From the NCBI GenBank assembly GCA_040509055.1, contig JBEVLT010000473.1, forward strand, positions 1-9,795: a stretch of DNA of 9,795 nt. The letters are read 5' to 3'. The notes under the pieces were generated by a model, which saw only the letters and a list, made by a program, of their open reading frames with translations, was not told the DNA's origin and did not search any database. Origin of the DNA: JAJKIP01 sp040509055 (GTDB taxonomy: Bacteria; Bacteroidota; Bacteroidia; Chitinophagales; Chitinophagaceae). The position numbers and the translations under genes were made by a program. Below, one piece after another: positions 1 through 7,530 of this stretch (the first letter of the stretch is position 1; every line of letters begins with the position of its first letter).

Positions 1-3000
1 ACCGGGATGATCCACCCGCTGCCATCGCCGGGCTGCACGATCCCGTCCTTGTAATGCTGTACGGAAAACTGCAGCACCACATCCACATAAGCTCTTTTTT
101 CAATAAAATTCAGGATCGCCGATTGATGATAGGCCGACCCGAAGCTGATCTCCGCATTGGCATTGGCGGTCCAGGGGGCCAGGAAATTTTTCAGATCCCC
201 GTTCAGCACATACTTGTAGTACGCAGGATCGTATCCTTCGTAAAAACGAACCCTGCACGATACTTTTACCTGCTCATACAAGGGGTTGACCACCTGTAAA
301 TAACCCGGCAGGCCCGGGCGAAGCGAGGCCACGAACAAATTGGTCTTCTTAGCCAGGAAAGCCTTTATTTCATCCAGCATGCCCACCGGTACCCTTGGTT
401 CTGTTTTACCGGCGGTATTCCTGTTTCGCAGGTCCGGTATCACGGCAATGGAAACAAAACCGGGGATGATCTCTTTGCTTTCCAGGATATTGGTATGATT
501 GAGACATTTTACTTTGTACAGGGAGGGATATTTCTCCAGCACCAGCCGTTCATAGTCCCAGATGCAGATAGCGCGGTTCTTATGACGCAGGCGCTCGCTG
601 ATCCTCCGGTAAAACTGGTTATCGTTATCCGGCAAGCGGCCGTCAAAGGAATTATAAGGCTGCGCAACCGTTTTGATGGCGGCCTGGCTGTCGACAAATT
701 TTGAAATGGTTTTTGCCGGTAACGGGGCGGCAAGATGGCTGAGCGTATTGTCCTTATTCATGAACTGCGCGATTCCCGCCTGCGCTATAATGGCAACCAG
801 GTCCGGCAGGGCTGCGATGCGGCGTGTGGACTGCGTGAGCGCAGCATCAGCCGGCAGGAAATCTTCCTGTGCGCAGGCCCTTATCCATAGCAGGGAGGGA
901 TCGAGAATAGTGGTGCCCGCGCTGCTGATCGTCTTTGGCAGGGTGAACTCGATAATGCCGGAGCTCAATAAGCTTTTGCCCGGGCTCTGTTCGGTTCTTG
1001 TGTGGTCCTGTATTTCAAACGGGCGAAACGAGACCCAGTCATTGCCTGTAAGATAGTCCCATTCTATATCAGGCGGGGCATACCGGTTATCGCCGGAACC
1101 ATCCAGTACCTGGAAAAGAATGTTGACTTTCTGTTCGGGTTTTGCATCCTTTAGCCCGATATATAAATTGCCCTGGGTAAATACGACAGCCGCGGCATTG
1201 GTAAACTGGGGCAGCAGGTACACTTCGCTCAGCGCATCGGTTCCCATTTTTTGGTACCCGAATGGCGTGATATGGTAAAACTGATCGATCGTGGCATTGT
1301 ACTGACCGGCGCCAAAACGCGTCCGCTCCGTGGAAAGGTAAGCCAGCGAAGTGCTTTTGAGCTTAGGCGTATAAGGCTCTTTGACGATCTTTGAAACGTC
1401 ACCTCCGGCCTGCTCCTTTGTCAATGCAAGCTTAAGCAGCGACCGGGGATATTCATCATGCAGGAAATCCTGCGGGGCCAGCGACAGCCGCAAAAAGCCC
1501 CGGCGAACATTCACATTATAATCCGTGAAATCAGGCAGGTAAGGATCCCTCCGGAAAGAACGCAGCTCAAATCCTGAGGCGATGCTTCCTGCATCGATCC
1601 CTTTCGGCACAGTGGTAAAATTGCCGGTTGATACCTTGACCCCCGCGGGCTGATTGTCCCCTACGCTATTGCTGTTATCGTCGTCAGGCGCCTCTTTAAC
1701 AGCGCCCAAAATAACAAAGGTCTTATCGAACAGGCTTGCATTGAACAGCTTCTGACCATTGGCCTGGTACACATCCTGGTAGATGCCGCCGTTCAGGAGC
1801 TCGGTGTTGACACGGAATGAATCGTCTGTAATACCGGTGGTGATGTAATTGGCATAATGGGTGCTGAAGTCGTCAGGGCGTCCGGCCCAGTCAAGCTGCA
1901 CGCCTACAAAATCTAGCTTTTTCTGAAACACTTCTTTGCTGCCGATATAAAAATAGGAGCCGGGGTAGGGCTTGTTGGTAAAGGGCTGTATTTCCTTCGA
2001 GTTGTCCAGGATGGACGTATCGTTTTGCACCACGAGGTTTTTTACCCCGTATGCAGCCACCTTCATGTCCACTCCTTTTAGCTTCAGGGACCGGATCGCG
2101 TTGTACGAAGAGGAGCGGTTGCCATCGGCATCGGTAGTGTTCCTTACCAGCGTTTTGATGACAGGCCAGTCAGCCTTCAGGCCGGGTTTCTTTGGGTCCG
2201 GCTCCGGAGTTGTAAAGGCAGGCGCCGTTGTGTTTGCAATGAAAAAGAAATCGAGCTCCCTGCGGTTCACATCGCTCCTGTTGAGATACACCTGCCCGAT
2301 GTTTAAAACATCGTTGCGGGCCTGGTCCAGCTCTTTTCTCAATGCCGCTTCATCGATTGCAGTATTGTTGCCGCCTTCTTTTTTCGCGGCAGCACCTTTT
2401 TTAGTTTTGGCGCCGGCTATACCGAGTAAAGATTTTGAAAGGGCATCGATCCCTGCCTGCCCGAAGAACTGTTTGACATTGTCCGTATCGAATGCAGGAG
2501 CGGCCGCTTTGGCTTTTGCAGCCATTTCTTTTGGTAGTTCTGATTCCGGGTATAGTTTCTCATACAGCTCTTTCAGCAGATCAAAGCCTTTGTCGATGAG
2601 CCCGCGTATCTCATCCAGGTTTTCCCGGTACAGCTGCTGCAGGCTGGGATATCCGACCAGGATACGCTCCACGGCATCATACAGGTTTTCTATTTCGATC
2701 CAGTCCTTTCCCGAGCTGTACAGCAGCCGGAAGGAATCGGCCTGCCTGATCATTTCGATATCCGTATCCTCTTTCAGCCGGTAGCTGATCAGGCCGGCCC
2801 GCAGGCCCTCTTTCAGGAAAAACATGGGAGAAGCCAGGGCAAAGCCGGCTTCAAGGGAGGAGTGATCAGCTTCGTTCACCAGCGGGCTCTCCGGGCCGCC
2901 CAGGGGTTTCCAGTAAGCCTGCTCATCTTTGCCAAAAGGCTCTCCCAAACCGTCTTTTGTATCGGCTGCCGGGGCCGCCTGTATCCCGCCCATTGTTTCA

Positions 3001-4094
3001 TTGACATAAACGGTTTTGATCTGCTCCACTTTGGCTTTATTCACCACCACTTCTTCCAGCAGGGCATACACCATTTGTTTGCCATCCTCTTTTCCGGCGT
3101 TCAGTAGCACGCCCTCTTCCACCAGGTGCGTGTCGAAGTTTTTGGCCAGCTCGAAAATGATGTGCACCTTATCCGGCGTTTCCGCCCGTTTATGCAAACA
3201 AAGTATTCGTTCGAAGTAATAGAGCAGGTGCGTGCCGGTAAGCGTATTGAGGTGATCGATGGCCTCCCGGAAAAGATAAAGAAAGGTCAGGAAAAGGGTG
3301 ACATGCGGCTGGTGCGAGTCGCTTTTTTCAATGCACTCTTCAAAATAAGCCCTTGCCTGTTGCCTGATCCGCAGCAGCGCCACAAAAAACAAGTAGAAAA
3401 GAGACTTTAATGAAGCTGCATCGAACGACTTGTCGGGAAAGATACAGTCATACCCCTCCCGGTCCAGCTGCCAGGCCTTCGCGCATTCACAGGTACTGTC
3501 TTTTTCTGCCTGCATAAACGGGGAATAATCATTCCCGGGCTGCAGGCTTGCCTTGTCATAGCCGATCAGCTTTACAAGAGCATCCTGCTGAATATTGTCG
3601 ATGATCGCCTGGTGCAGATCGCTTTCGATGATGGCGGCAATCTCAGTCTTGAACAGGTTGCCGGCCGGCAATTTTTTACAGGCCTGCCGGATCCGCAGCG
3701 CTACGCTGTAAATAAGATTAATAAGATCGTCATAATACTCCGGCAGCGGGTCGGGCTCATCCGTGTTGCCGTCAGGCGCGCATCCCGTATCGGTACAACG
3801 CCGGATCTTTTCTTCCAGTTCCTTAAACTGCGCTTCGATCCGGTCGGTATCGATCGTTGCCAGCAAGGCAAGCAGTATGCAGGGATCCGTATCGTAAAAA
3901 CAGGTCCAGTCGCCATCGATCGTATTGCCGGTATTGTAATAATTGATCAGCCGGGAATATTCCACGGCAAAGGCAATGATCTCTTCTATCTTCCTGTCGT
4001 CAATTTTAGCATTCTCCGGCAGCAGGGCTTTTGCAAGACGCTGCTGCTGGCTTGTGCCATCACGGTCCAACGGGTTTTTGATAACAGCACACAT
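1..4094 (-). CDS. Giant baseplate J/gp6-like wedge protein (AFP11-like), 3' end outside the window
   Basis: The frame runs without a stop from an ATG at 4094 past base 1, giving at least 1364 residues. The start is fixed by the in-frame TAA of the gp25-like gene just upstream. Signatures of AFP11-type eCIS baseplate proteins appear in order: RDGTSQQQRLAKALLPENAK (11-30), with a helical segment through EYSRLINYYN (45-54); HLLYYFERILCL then PDKVHIIFELAKNFDTHLVE (about 289-326), followed by GVLLNAGKEDGKQMVYAL; FVGVQLDWAGRPDDFSTHY (729-747); GDNRYAPPDIEWDYL (about 1001-1015), followed by SGIIEFTLP; and SERLRHKNRAICIWDYERLV (1166-1185), the most conserved baseplate-J segment. In the assembled particle this protein would form the baseplate wedge linking hub to fibres. 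A Lys/Ala/Gly-rich linker lies at about 563-577, and paired cysteines occur in the N-terminal 220 residues. From memory it is longer than the AFP/PVC homologues. It shows no signal peptide or membrane segment. The AFP12-like gene would be expected next. Confidence 0.92.
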   Translation of the reverse strand, partial: MCAVIKNPLDRDGTSQQQRLAKALLPENAKIDDRKIEEIIAFAVEYSRLINYYNTGNTIDGDWTCFYDTDPCILLALLATIDTDRIEAQFKELEEKIRRCTDTGCAPDGNTDEPDPLPEYYDDLINLIYSVALRIRQACKKLPAGNLFKTEIAAIIESDLHQAIIDNIQQDALVKLIGYDKASLQPGNDYSPFMQAEKDSTCECAKAWQLDREGYDCIFPDKSFDAASLKSLFYLFFVALLRIRQQARAYFEECIEKSDSHQPHVTLFLTFLYLFREAIDHLNTLTGTHLLYYFERILCLHKRAETPDKVHIIFELAKNFDTHLVEEGVLLNAGKEDGKQMVYALLEEVVVNKAKVEQIKTVYVNETMGGIQAAPAADTKDGLGEPFGKDEQAYWKPLGGPESPLVNEADHSSLEAGFALASPMFFLKEGLRAGLISYRLKEDTDIEMIRQADSFRLLYSSGKDWIEIENLYDAVERILVGYPSLQQLYRENLDEIRGLIDKGFDLLKELYEKLYPESELPKEMAAKAKAAAPAFDTDNVKQFFGQAGIDALSKSLLGIAGAKTKKGAAAKKEGGNNTAIDEAALRKELDQARNDVLNIGQVYLNRSDVNRRELDFFFIANTTAPAFTTPEPDPKKPGLKADWPVIKTLVRNTTDADGNRSSSYNAIRSLKLKGVDMKVAAYGVKNLVVQNDTSILDNSKEIQPFTNKPYPGSYFYIGSKEVFQKKLDFVGVQLDWAGRPDDFSTHYANYITTGITDDSFRVNTELLNGGIYQDVYQANGQKLFNASLFDKTFVILGAVKEAPDDDNSNSVGDNQPAGVKVSTGNFTTVPKGIDAGSIASGFELRSFRRDPYLPDFTDYNVNVRRGFLRLSLAPQDFLHDEYPRSLLKLALTKEQAGGDVSKIVKEPYTPKLKSTSLAYLSTERTRFGAGQYNATIDQFYHITPFGYQKMGTDALSEVYLLPQFTNAAAVVFTQGNLYIGLKDAKPEQKVNILFQVLDGSGDNRYAPPDIEWDYLTGNDWVSFRPFEIQDHTRTEQSPGKSLLSSGIIEFTLPKTISSAGTTILDPSLLWIRACAQEDFLPADAALTQSTRRIAALPDLVAIIAQAGIAQFMNKDNTLSHLAAPLPAKTISKFVDSQAAIKTVAQPYNSFDGRLPDNDNQFYRRISERLRHKNRAICIWDYERLVLEKYPSLYKVKCLNHTNILESKEIIPGFVSIAVIPDLRNRNTAGKTEPRVPVGMLDEIKAFLAKKTNLFVASLRPGLPGYLQVVNPLYEQVKVSCRVRFYEGYDPAYYKYVLNGDLKNFLAPWTANANAEISFGSAYHQSAILNFIEKRAYVDVVLQFSVQHYKDGIVQPGDGSGWIIP

Positions 4095-4100
4095 AATAAA

Positions 4101-4517
4101 TTATTTTGGTTGTTGCTCCGCTTCGTTCAGGTAAAAAGGATAAACCAGGTTGTACCGTGAATTGGTCGAGCGGATCACGTATTCCAGCTCAATGAGCAAC
4201 AGGCCTTCCATGATCTGGTCGGTCCTGATATCCGTTCTTTTCAGATCGATGCGCGGCTCATGGTACAGCACGGCCTTCTCGATCAGGTCTTTTACAAACG
4301 TGATCAGCGAGGTAGTCACCGGTTCAAACAGCAGCACATCTAGGTTGCACCCATATTCCGGCTGCATGATCCGTTCGCCATGCCGGGTCGAAAGCAGTAT
4401 CTGCAGGCTCTGCCTGATATCCTCTTCATCCGACACCATCAGCACCTGGCAGGGATTTTTGGTAAAGGCCGGTGGAAATGACCAACCGGTTCCCAGAAAA
4501 GATTTTTTTGCCTCCAT
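4101..4517 (-). CDS. gp25-like baseplate wedge protein (AFP9-like)
   Basis: A 138-residue protein of the GpW/Gp25 family, a small wedge component related to T6SS TssE that helps nucleate sheath assembly at the baseplate. It begins with FLGTGWSFPPAF (residues 7-18), as eCIS gp25 proteins typically do. The core is DEEDIRQSLQILLSTRHGER (30-49) followed by IMQPEYGCNLD (50-60). In this family the E.R-type residues here contact the baseplate wedge and the sheath. It ends with RYNLVYPFYLNE (121-132). The ATG at 4517 is chosen because the typical N-terminus starts a few residues later; another ATG 4 nt upstream is out of frame. A run of seven A lies at codons 3-5. The TAA stop is in the same frame as the next gene, with only 6 nt between them. 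Confidence 0.93.
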   Translation of the reverse strand: MEAKKSFLGTGWSFPPAFTKNPCQVLMVSDEEDIRQSLQILLSTRHGERIMQPEYGCNLDVLLFEPVTTSLITFVKDLIEKAVLYHEPRIDLKRTDIRTDQIMEGLLLIELEYVIRSTNSRYNLVYPFYLNEAEQQPK

Positions 4518-4533
4518 ACATTTCTGTTTTGTT

Positions 4534-4827
4534 CTATCCGCCGATGATCACCGTCAGGCTGCCCAGGGTTATCGAGCCGCCATGTGCAGTGGTATCTCCC
4601 TGTCTGGCTGCAGGCTGGCCCCCGATCAATACGGTTGCCGATCCCTTGATGATCGTATCAGGCGGCCCCGCGCAGGTGAGCATATCGCCCATTCTTGCAG
4701 CTGGTTTTCCTTCTATCAGCACCGTCGGGCAGCCCGGTGGCAGGATGGGCCCGCCGGTATGAGGAGCGCCTCCCGGGTTTACCATCGGGCATACATGCAT
4801 ATCTCCTGCTCTGGCTGCTCCTGGCAT
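4534..4827 (-). CDS. PAAR spike-tip protein (AFP10-like)
   Basis: A 97-residue PAAR-domain protein, expected to cap the VgrG trimer with a sharp metal-stabilised cone that pierces the target membrane. The AAR.GD motif occurs three times, at residues 4-9 (AARAGD), 43-48 (AARMGD) and 73-78 (AARQGD). The last two are preceded by TVLI.G.P. Candidate tip metal ligands are H11, C13, H23, C52 and H82; PAAR tips usually use three His and one Cys, and which of these serve here is inference. There is no N- or C-terminal extension, so it carries no fused toxin domain. The ATG at 4827 is 10 nt after the VgrG-like stop, and its TAG is 16 nt before the gp25-like start. In AFP the order is gp25 (AFP9) then PAAR (AFP10); here it is reversed. 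Confidence 0.95.
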   Translation of the reverse strand: MPGAARAGDMHVCPMVNPGGAPHTGGPILPPGCPTVLIEGKPAARMGDMLTCAGPPDTIIKGSATVLIGGQPAARQGDTTAHGGSITLGSLTVIIGG

Positions 4828-4837
4828 AGCTGTTTAT

Positions 4838-6610
4838 TTAGTTGATCATCACTGTACCGCCTTTGATCTCCGTTTGCCCGCTGCTTTGCACCCCGGCTTT
4901 GGTATTCCCTTTCGCGGCAAATTCATTATCCGCCTCGGCCGAAATTTTCAATCCTTTTATCGTCACATTCTGCGCAGCCTTCAGCACCAGGTCCTTTGCG
5001 CTCTCGATGGTGATGCCATCGCCGCTCATGGTTATTTTATTACCGGATTGGTCCTGCAGCGCAATGCTGCCTTCGTCGTCATTGAGCACCACTTTATTGG
5101 CGCCGGGCGTTTCCAGCGTGATGATCTTTTTATCGTCGTCAAACGTGAATTTGAGCTTGCTGCGGGTGACAAATCCCTTGATATGATTGTCGTCGGTTTC
5201 AGGAAACACATCGGTCGGCACCGGTTTGGCGCTGCTGTTCAGCATTCCCAATACCACGGCCTGCCGCGGGTCATCGTTCACAAAGCCGACGATCACCTCG
5301 TCATTTACCTCCGGCCGGAAATAAGAGCAGCGTTCATTGCCTGCATCCAGGCAGGCAATGCGGGCCCAGACCCCGTCAGCCGCGGCATCGATCACCGGCA
5401 CCCGCACCCGGATCCTGTGCTCGCCATCCGGGTCGCTCTCCAGCTGCGTCACAACACCGGCTTGCAAACCCGCAATGGAAGGGATCAACCCGGCAGCCGG
5501 CAAGGCCGATATTTCATCCTCCTGCGAAAACCAGCGGGCCGACAAACCAAGCTGCACATCCGTATACCAGGTTCCGGCGCCGATGCTATGGCGCACAGCG
5601 GAAACGAACGCGATCCCGTTAAAACGGTCTCCTACGCCGTTCAGCTCCACCAGCGATCCGGGCTTCACACCGGCAAAACCGGTAAGCTTTACCCGGCCGC
5701 GTATTTTAGAAAGCCTGCTTTTTAAGAGTTGCGCAGAAGCCCAGCCTCTCAGCTCCTGGTCGTTGGTAATGCCTGAGTGAACCAGTTTGTATTGGTCCAG
5801 CCCCAGCACATCCGCCAGATCGGATCCGCTCAGGTTGCCCTCCTCGCGTATGGCCGGCGATACGGACTCCTGTTGTGACAATTGCTGGCCGGCATAGCTC
5901 CATCCCGCCGCCTCTACCGAAGAGAATTGATGGGTAGCATCCATCATCGCTTCCAGTTCGATGATATTCCCACCGTATTGCAGGAGCAGGGCCGGCTCGG
6001 TGGTAAAATCGGGCTTTTTTACCGCCACCGCCCCGTCATCCGGGATGACCAGCTTGCCGCTGATCTCGGCGCGGGTGACGATAAAGTCCCAATCCGTAGC
6101 ATAGTACTGTACAACCTCTTTATGGCTGGCATCCGCCGCATCGGCCACCACATCGTTCCGGATCGAATGCCCGTTCAATATTTCTTCGATCACTTCTGTA
6201 TCCTTCATCCCGCTTTCGGAAAGAAAATATTTGTTCTTTCTTCCTGCCGTAAGCTTTACGGCAACATCCTTACATTCGATCTCGAGCACCGATTGCCTGT
6301 CGCGGATGATCTTGATGCCATGCCGGATGATGATCCCTTTGAAGACCGTTTCTTCGTCCGATTGATAACCGGCCCGGATCTCGATCTCATTGCCCGGCCT
6401 GAACGTATCCTGGTTGCTGACCTCGAAATCTTCCGTGGCCACATCGCCGTCCCGGATCACGATCTTTGCCCAGGGGATCCTGTTCACTTCTTTACTGACC
6501 GCAATGGAGACCACACCGATCTCCCGGCCCGTACGCTGCCCGTTGACCAGCACCGTATAGGTAACAAGGCTGGTTTCCTGCTGGCCGGGCACTAGTCTGA
6601 GGTTGGGCAT
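4838..6610 (-). CDS. VgrG-like central hub and spike protein (AFP8-like)
   Basis: A 590-residue protein combining T4 gp27-like and gp5-like parts. As a trimer it would form the baseplate hub beneath the tube and the spike that carries PAAR. Residues about 1-370 are the gp27-like hub, with VVSIAVSKEVNRIPWAKIVI near the N-terminus and a repeated Tudor-like barrel. Residues about 378-460 are an OB-fold domain: GVVTQLESDPDGEHRIRVRV, then GVWARI, FRPEVNDEVIVGFVNDDPR and VVLGML, the classic VgrG/gp5 signature. Residues about 480-590 are a repetitive beta-helix with alternating strand and Gly/Asp turns, ending in TEIKGGTVMIN. No extra effector domain follows the spike, so this is a structural rather than an evolved VgrG. 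The ATG at 6610 is preceded by GGAAAAAG, a weak purine-rich possible ribosome site. The stop lies 10 nt before the PAAR start. The OB fold carries a coding-region inverted repeat, listed separately. Confidence 0.95.
   Translation of the reverse strand: MPNLRLVPGQQETSLVTYTVLVNGQRTGREIGVVSIAVSKEVNRIPWAKIVIRDGDVATEDFEVSNQDTFRPGNEIEIRAGYQSDEETVFKGIIIRHGIKIIRDRQSVLEIECKDVAVKLTAGRKNKYFLSESGMKDTEVIEEILNGHSIRNDVVADAADASHKEVVQYYATDWDFIVTRAEISGKLVIPDDGAVAVKKPDFTTEPALLLQYGGNIIELEAMMDATHQFSSVEAAGWSYAGQQLSQQESVSPAIREEGNLSGSDLADVLGLDQYKLVHSGITNDQELRGWASAQLLKSRLSKIRGRVKLTGFAGVKPGSLVELNGVGDRFNGIAFVSAVRHSIGAGTWYTDVQLGLSARWFSQEDEISALPAAGLIPSIAGLQAGVVTQLESDPDGEHRIRVRVPVIDAAADGVWARIACLDAGNERCSYFRPEVNDEVIVGFVNDDPRQAVVLGMLNSSAKPVPTDVFPETDDNHIKGFVTRSKLKFTFDDDKKIITLETPGANKVVLNDDEGSIALQDQSGNKITMSGDGITIESAKDLVLKAAQNVTIKGLKISAEADNEFAAKGNTKAGVQSSGQTEIKGGTVMIN
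5335..5360. repeat. Perfect 10-bp inverted repeat inside the VgrG-like gene
   Basis: The arms CATTGCCTGC (5335-5344) and GCAGGCAATG (5351-5360) are exact reverse complements, separated by a 6-nt loop. The repeat encodes part of the OB-fold segment RIACLDAGNE. An mRNA hairpin of 10 base pairs, 6 of them G-C, is possible. No U-run follows, so it is not an intrinsic terminator. It may simply reflect codon choice around an Ala-Cys-Leu-Asp-Ala-Gly stretch. Confidence 0.5.
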
Positions 6611-6640
6611 AATCTGCTTTTTCCGGTTTTGCTTTTTGGC

Positions 6641-7306
6641 TTATGCTTTTTCGATCGGGGGGAAAACAAGCTTGTCGCCGGCTTTCAGCTTTCTGAACTG
6701 ATTCAGGTTATTCACTCTTGCCAGCTCCATGTAATAGTTGGAATTCTTGTACATTTTATAAGACAGCAGGTCCAGGCGGTCATGCGACTCTACGGTCCGC
6801 ACATGCGTCACATCCGGCGAGCTGAGGAACATGGAAAGCTGCTGCAGGGTCTTGGTCGTATATTCCGTAAAGGACGCTTTCAGCGTAGCCCGCAACGGAG
6901 TACCGTCAGACCGGAAAAGGGTATAATCGATGGTCAGGGACGTAAGCCGGCAACGGACCAGCAAGGTGCCCCAGCTGATGATCAGGAATGCCGGCTGGTG
7001 CTCCGCGCCCAGGAACCCGCAGGTAGTGCGGAACAAAATGATATCCGCCATCACTTCCCGCGTCTCCCCGGAGGCCCCCGTGCCGTCTACCAGGAATTCA
7101 AAGTTGAATGTCCGGGCCGGTGTACGGTTGTACTGCTGGTTCTCTCCATTATTGCCGGGCGTACAATCATTATTATAATGCGTCTGTGAAGTGGTGCTGT
7201 ACTTTTCAGGATTAAACATCGCAAAGTAGATGCTGAAAGGCATAGCGATAGAAGATTCGGTCGCTTCCATAAAGCCGATGATCTTCATTTTCTCCAACAG
7301 TCCCAT
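6641..7306 (-). CDS. LysM-domain baseplate/tube-adaptor protein (AFP7-like)
   Basis: A 221-residue protein. The C-terminus (about residues 171-217) is a LysM fold: HDRLDLLSYKMYKNSNYY, then ELARVNNLNQFRKLKAGDKLVFPP. In contractile injection systems and in phages (T4 gp53 and related proteins) such a domain sits in the baseplate and holds inner and outer parts together; it need not bind peptidoglycan as soluble LysM proteins do. Residues 20-150 form a beta-rich segment starting with PFSIYFAMFNPEKYS, a motif typical of AFP7-like proteins, which contact the tube initiator and the VgrG hub. There is no signal peptide or membrane segment, which fits cytoplasmic assembly. The ATG at 7306 follows an A/T-only stretch with no Shine-Dalgarno site. 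It lies directly upstream of the VgrG-like gene, matching the AFP7-AFP8 order. Confidence 0.9.
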   Translation of the reverse strand: MGLLEKMKIIGFMEATESSIAMPFSIYFAMFNPEKYSTTSQTHYNNDCTPGNNGENQQYNRTPARTFNFEFLVDGTGASGETREVMADIILFRTTCGFLGAEHQPAFLIISWGTLLVRCRLTSLTIDYTLFRSDGTPLRATLKASFTEYTTKTLQQLSMFLSSPDVTHVRTVESHDRLDLLSYKMYKNSNYYMELARVNNLNQFRKLKAGDKLVFPPIEKA

Positions 7307-7324
7307 AGTAAATAAATAATAGGG

Positions 7325-7519
7325 TTAACGTTCCTGGTTTCGCCGCAGGATCTCCAATACCTGCGTCACGCATTCCTGTATGATGGCCTGGTTGCCGGCA
7401 GCCGCAGTGCCGCTACCGGCCGCACTCCCGCTTGCACCCGACCGGTCTGCCGTAGTACCGCAATCGGCATTTTCCTTCACATTGGCTTTTACGGTAAGCT
7501 CGAATATTTCTACCGGCAT
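7325..7519 (-). CDS. Small eCIS-associated protein, DUF5908-like
   Basis: A 64-residue protein with two recognisable ends. The N-terminal MPVEIFELTVKANV (residues 1-14) looks like a beta-strand segment, and the C-terminal IIQECVTQVLEILRRNQER (46-64) is an amphipathic helix. Between them, about residues 25-43 are almost entirely Gly, Ala and Ser, which reads as a flexible linker. The MP(I/V)EI.EL start and ECV.QVLEILR end match what I know of the DUF5908 family, small proteins encoded inside Bacteroidota contractile injection operons. No enzymatic residues, signal peptide or membrane segment are evident. It occupies the position of the small AFP6 gene in the AFP locus, between the AFP5-like and AFP7-like genes, so it may be a small assembly or baseplate factor. 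That role is inference. The ATG at 7519 lies 11 nt after the previous stop, and the gene ends 18 nt before the next. Confidence 0.8.
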   Translation of the reverse strand: MPVEIFELTVKANVKENADCGTTADRSGASGSAAGSGTAAAGNQAIIQECVTQVLEILRRNQER

Positions 7520-7530
7520 AATCAGCTGTA

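Noticed and set aside
1972..2784. 270-codon open frame on the plus strand
   Set aside because: It lies wholly opposite the AFP11-like gene. Its Ser-rich, low-information translation matches no family, and the minus-strand frame carries conserved motifs on both sides. It is an antisense shadow.
4502..4521. Upstream out-of-frame ATG and a run of seven A at the start of the gp25-like gene, as possible programmed frameshifting
   Set aside because: The unshifted frame gives the full conserved gp25 protein, and the known frameshift of phage tail operons affects tail assembly chaperones, which are absent here.
4874..5725. 283-codon open frame on the plus strand
   Set aside because: It is opposite the VgrG OB fold and beta-helix, which are unmistakable on the minus strand. 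Its translation has no recognisable domain.
5882..6595. 237-codon open frame on the plus strand
   Set aside because: It is opposite the gp27-like part of VgrG. It results from GC-rich codon use and shows no family signature.
6641..7306. LysM domain as evidence for a cell-wall hydrolase or lysin
   Set aside because: No catalytic domain or signal peptide is present. The domain sits at the C-terminus of an AFP7-like protein between tube and VgrG genes, the usual baseplate arrangement.
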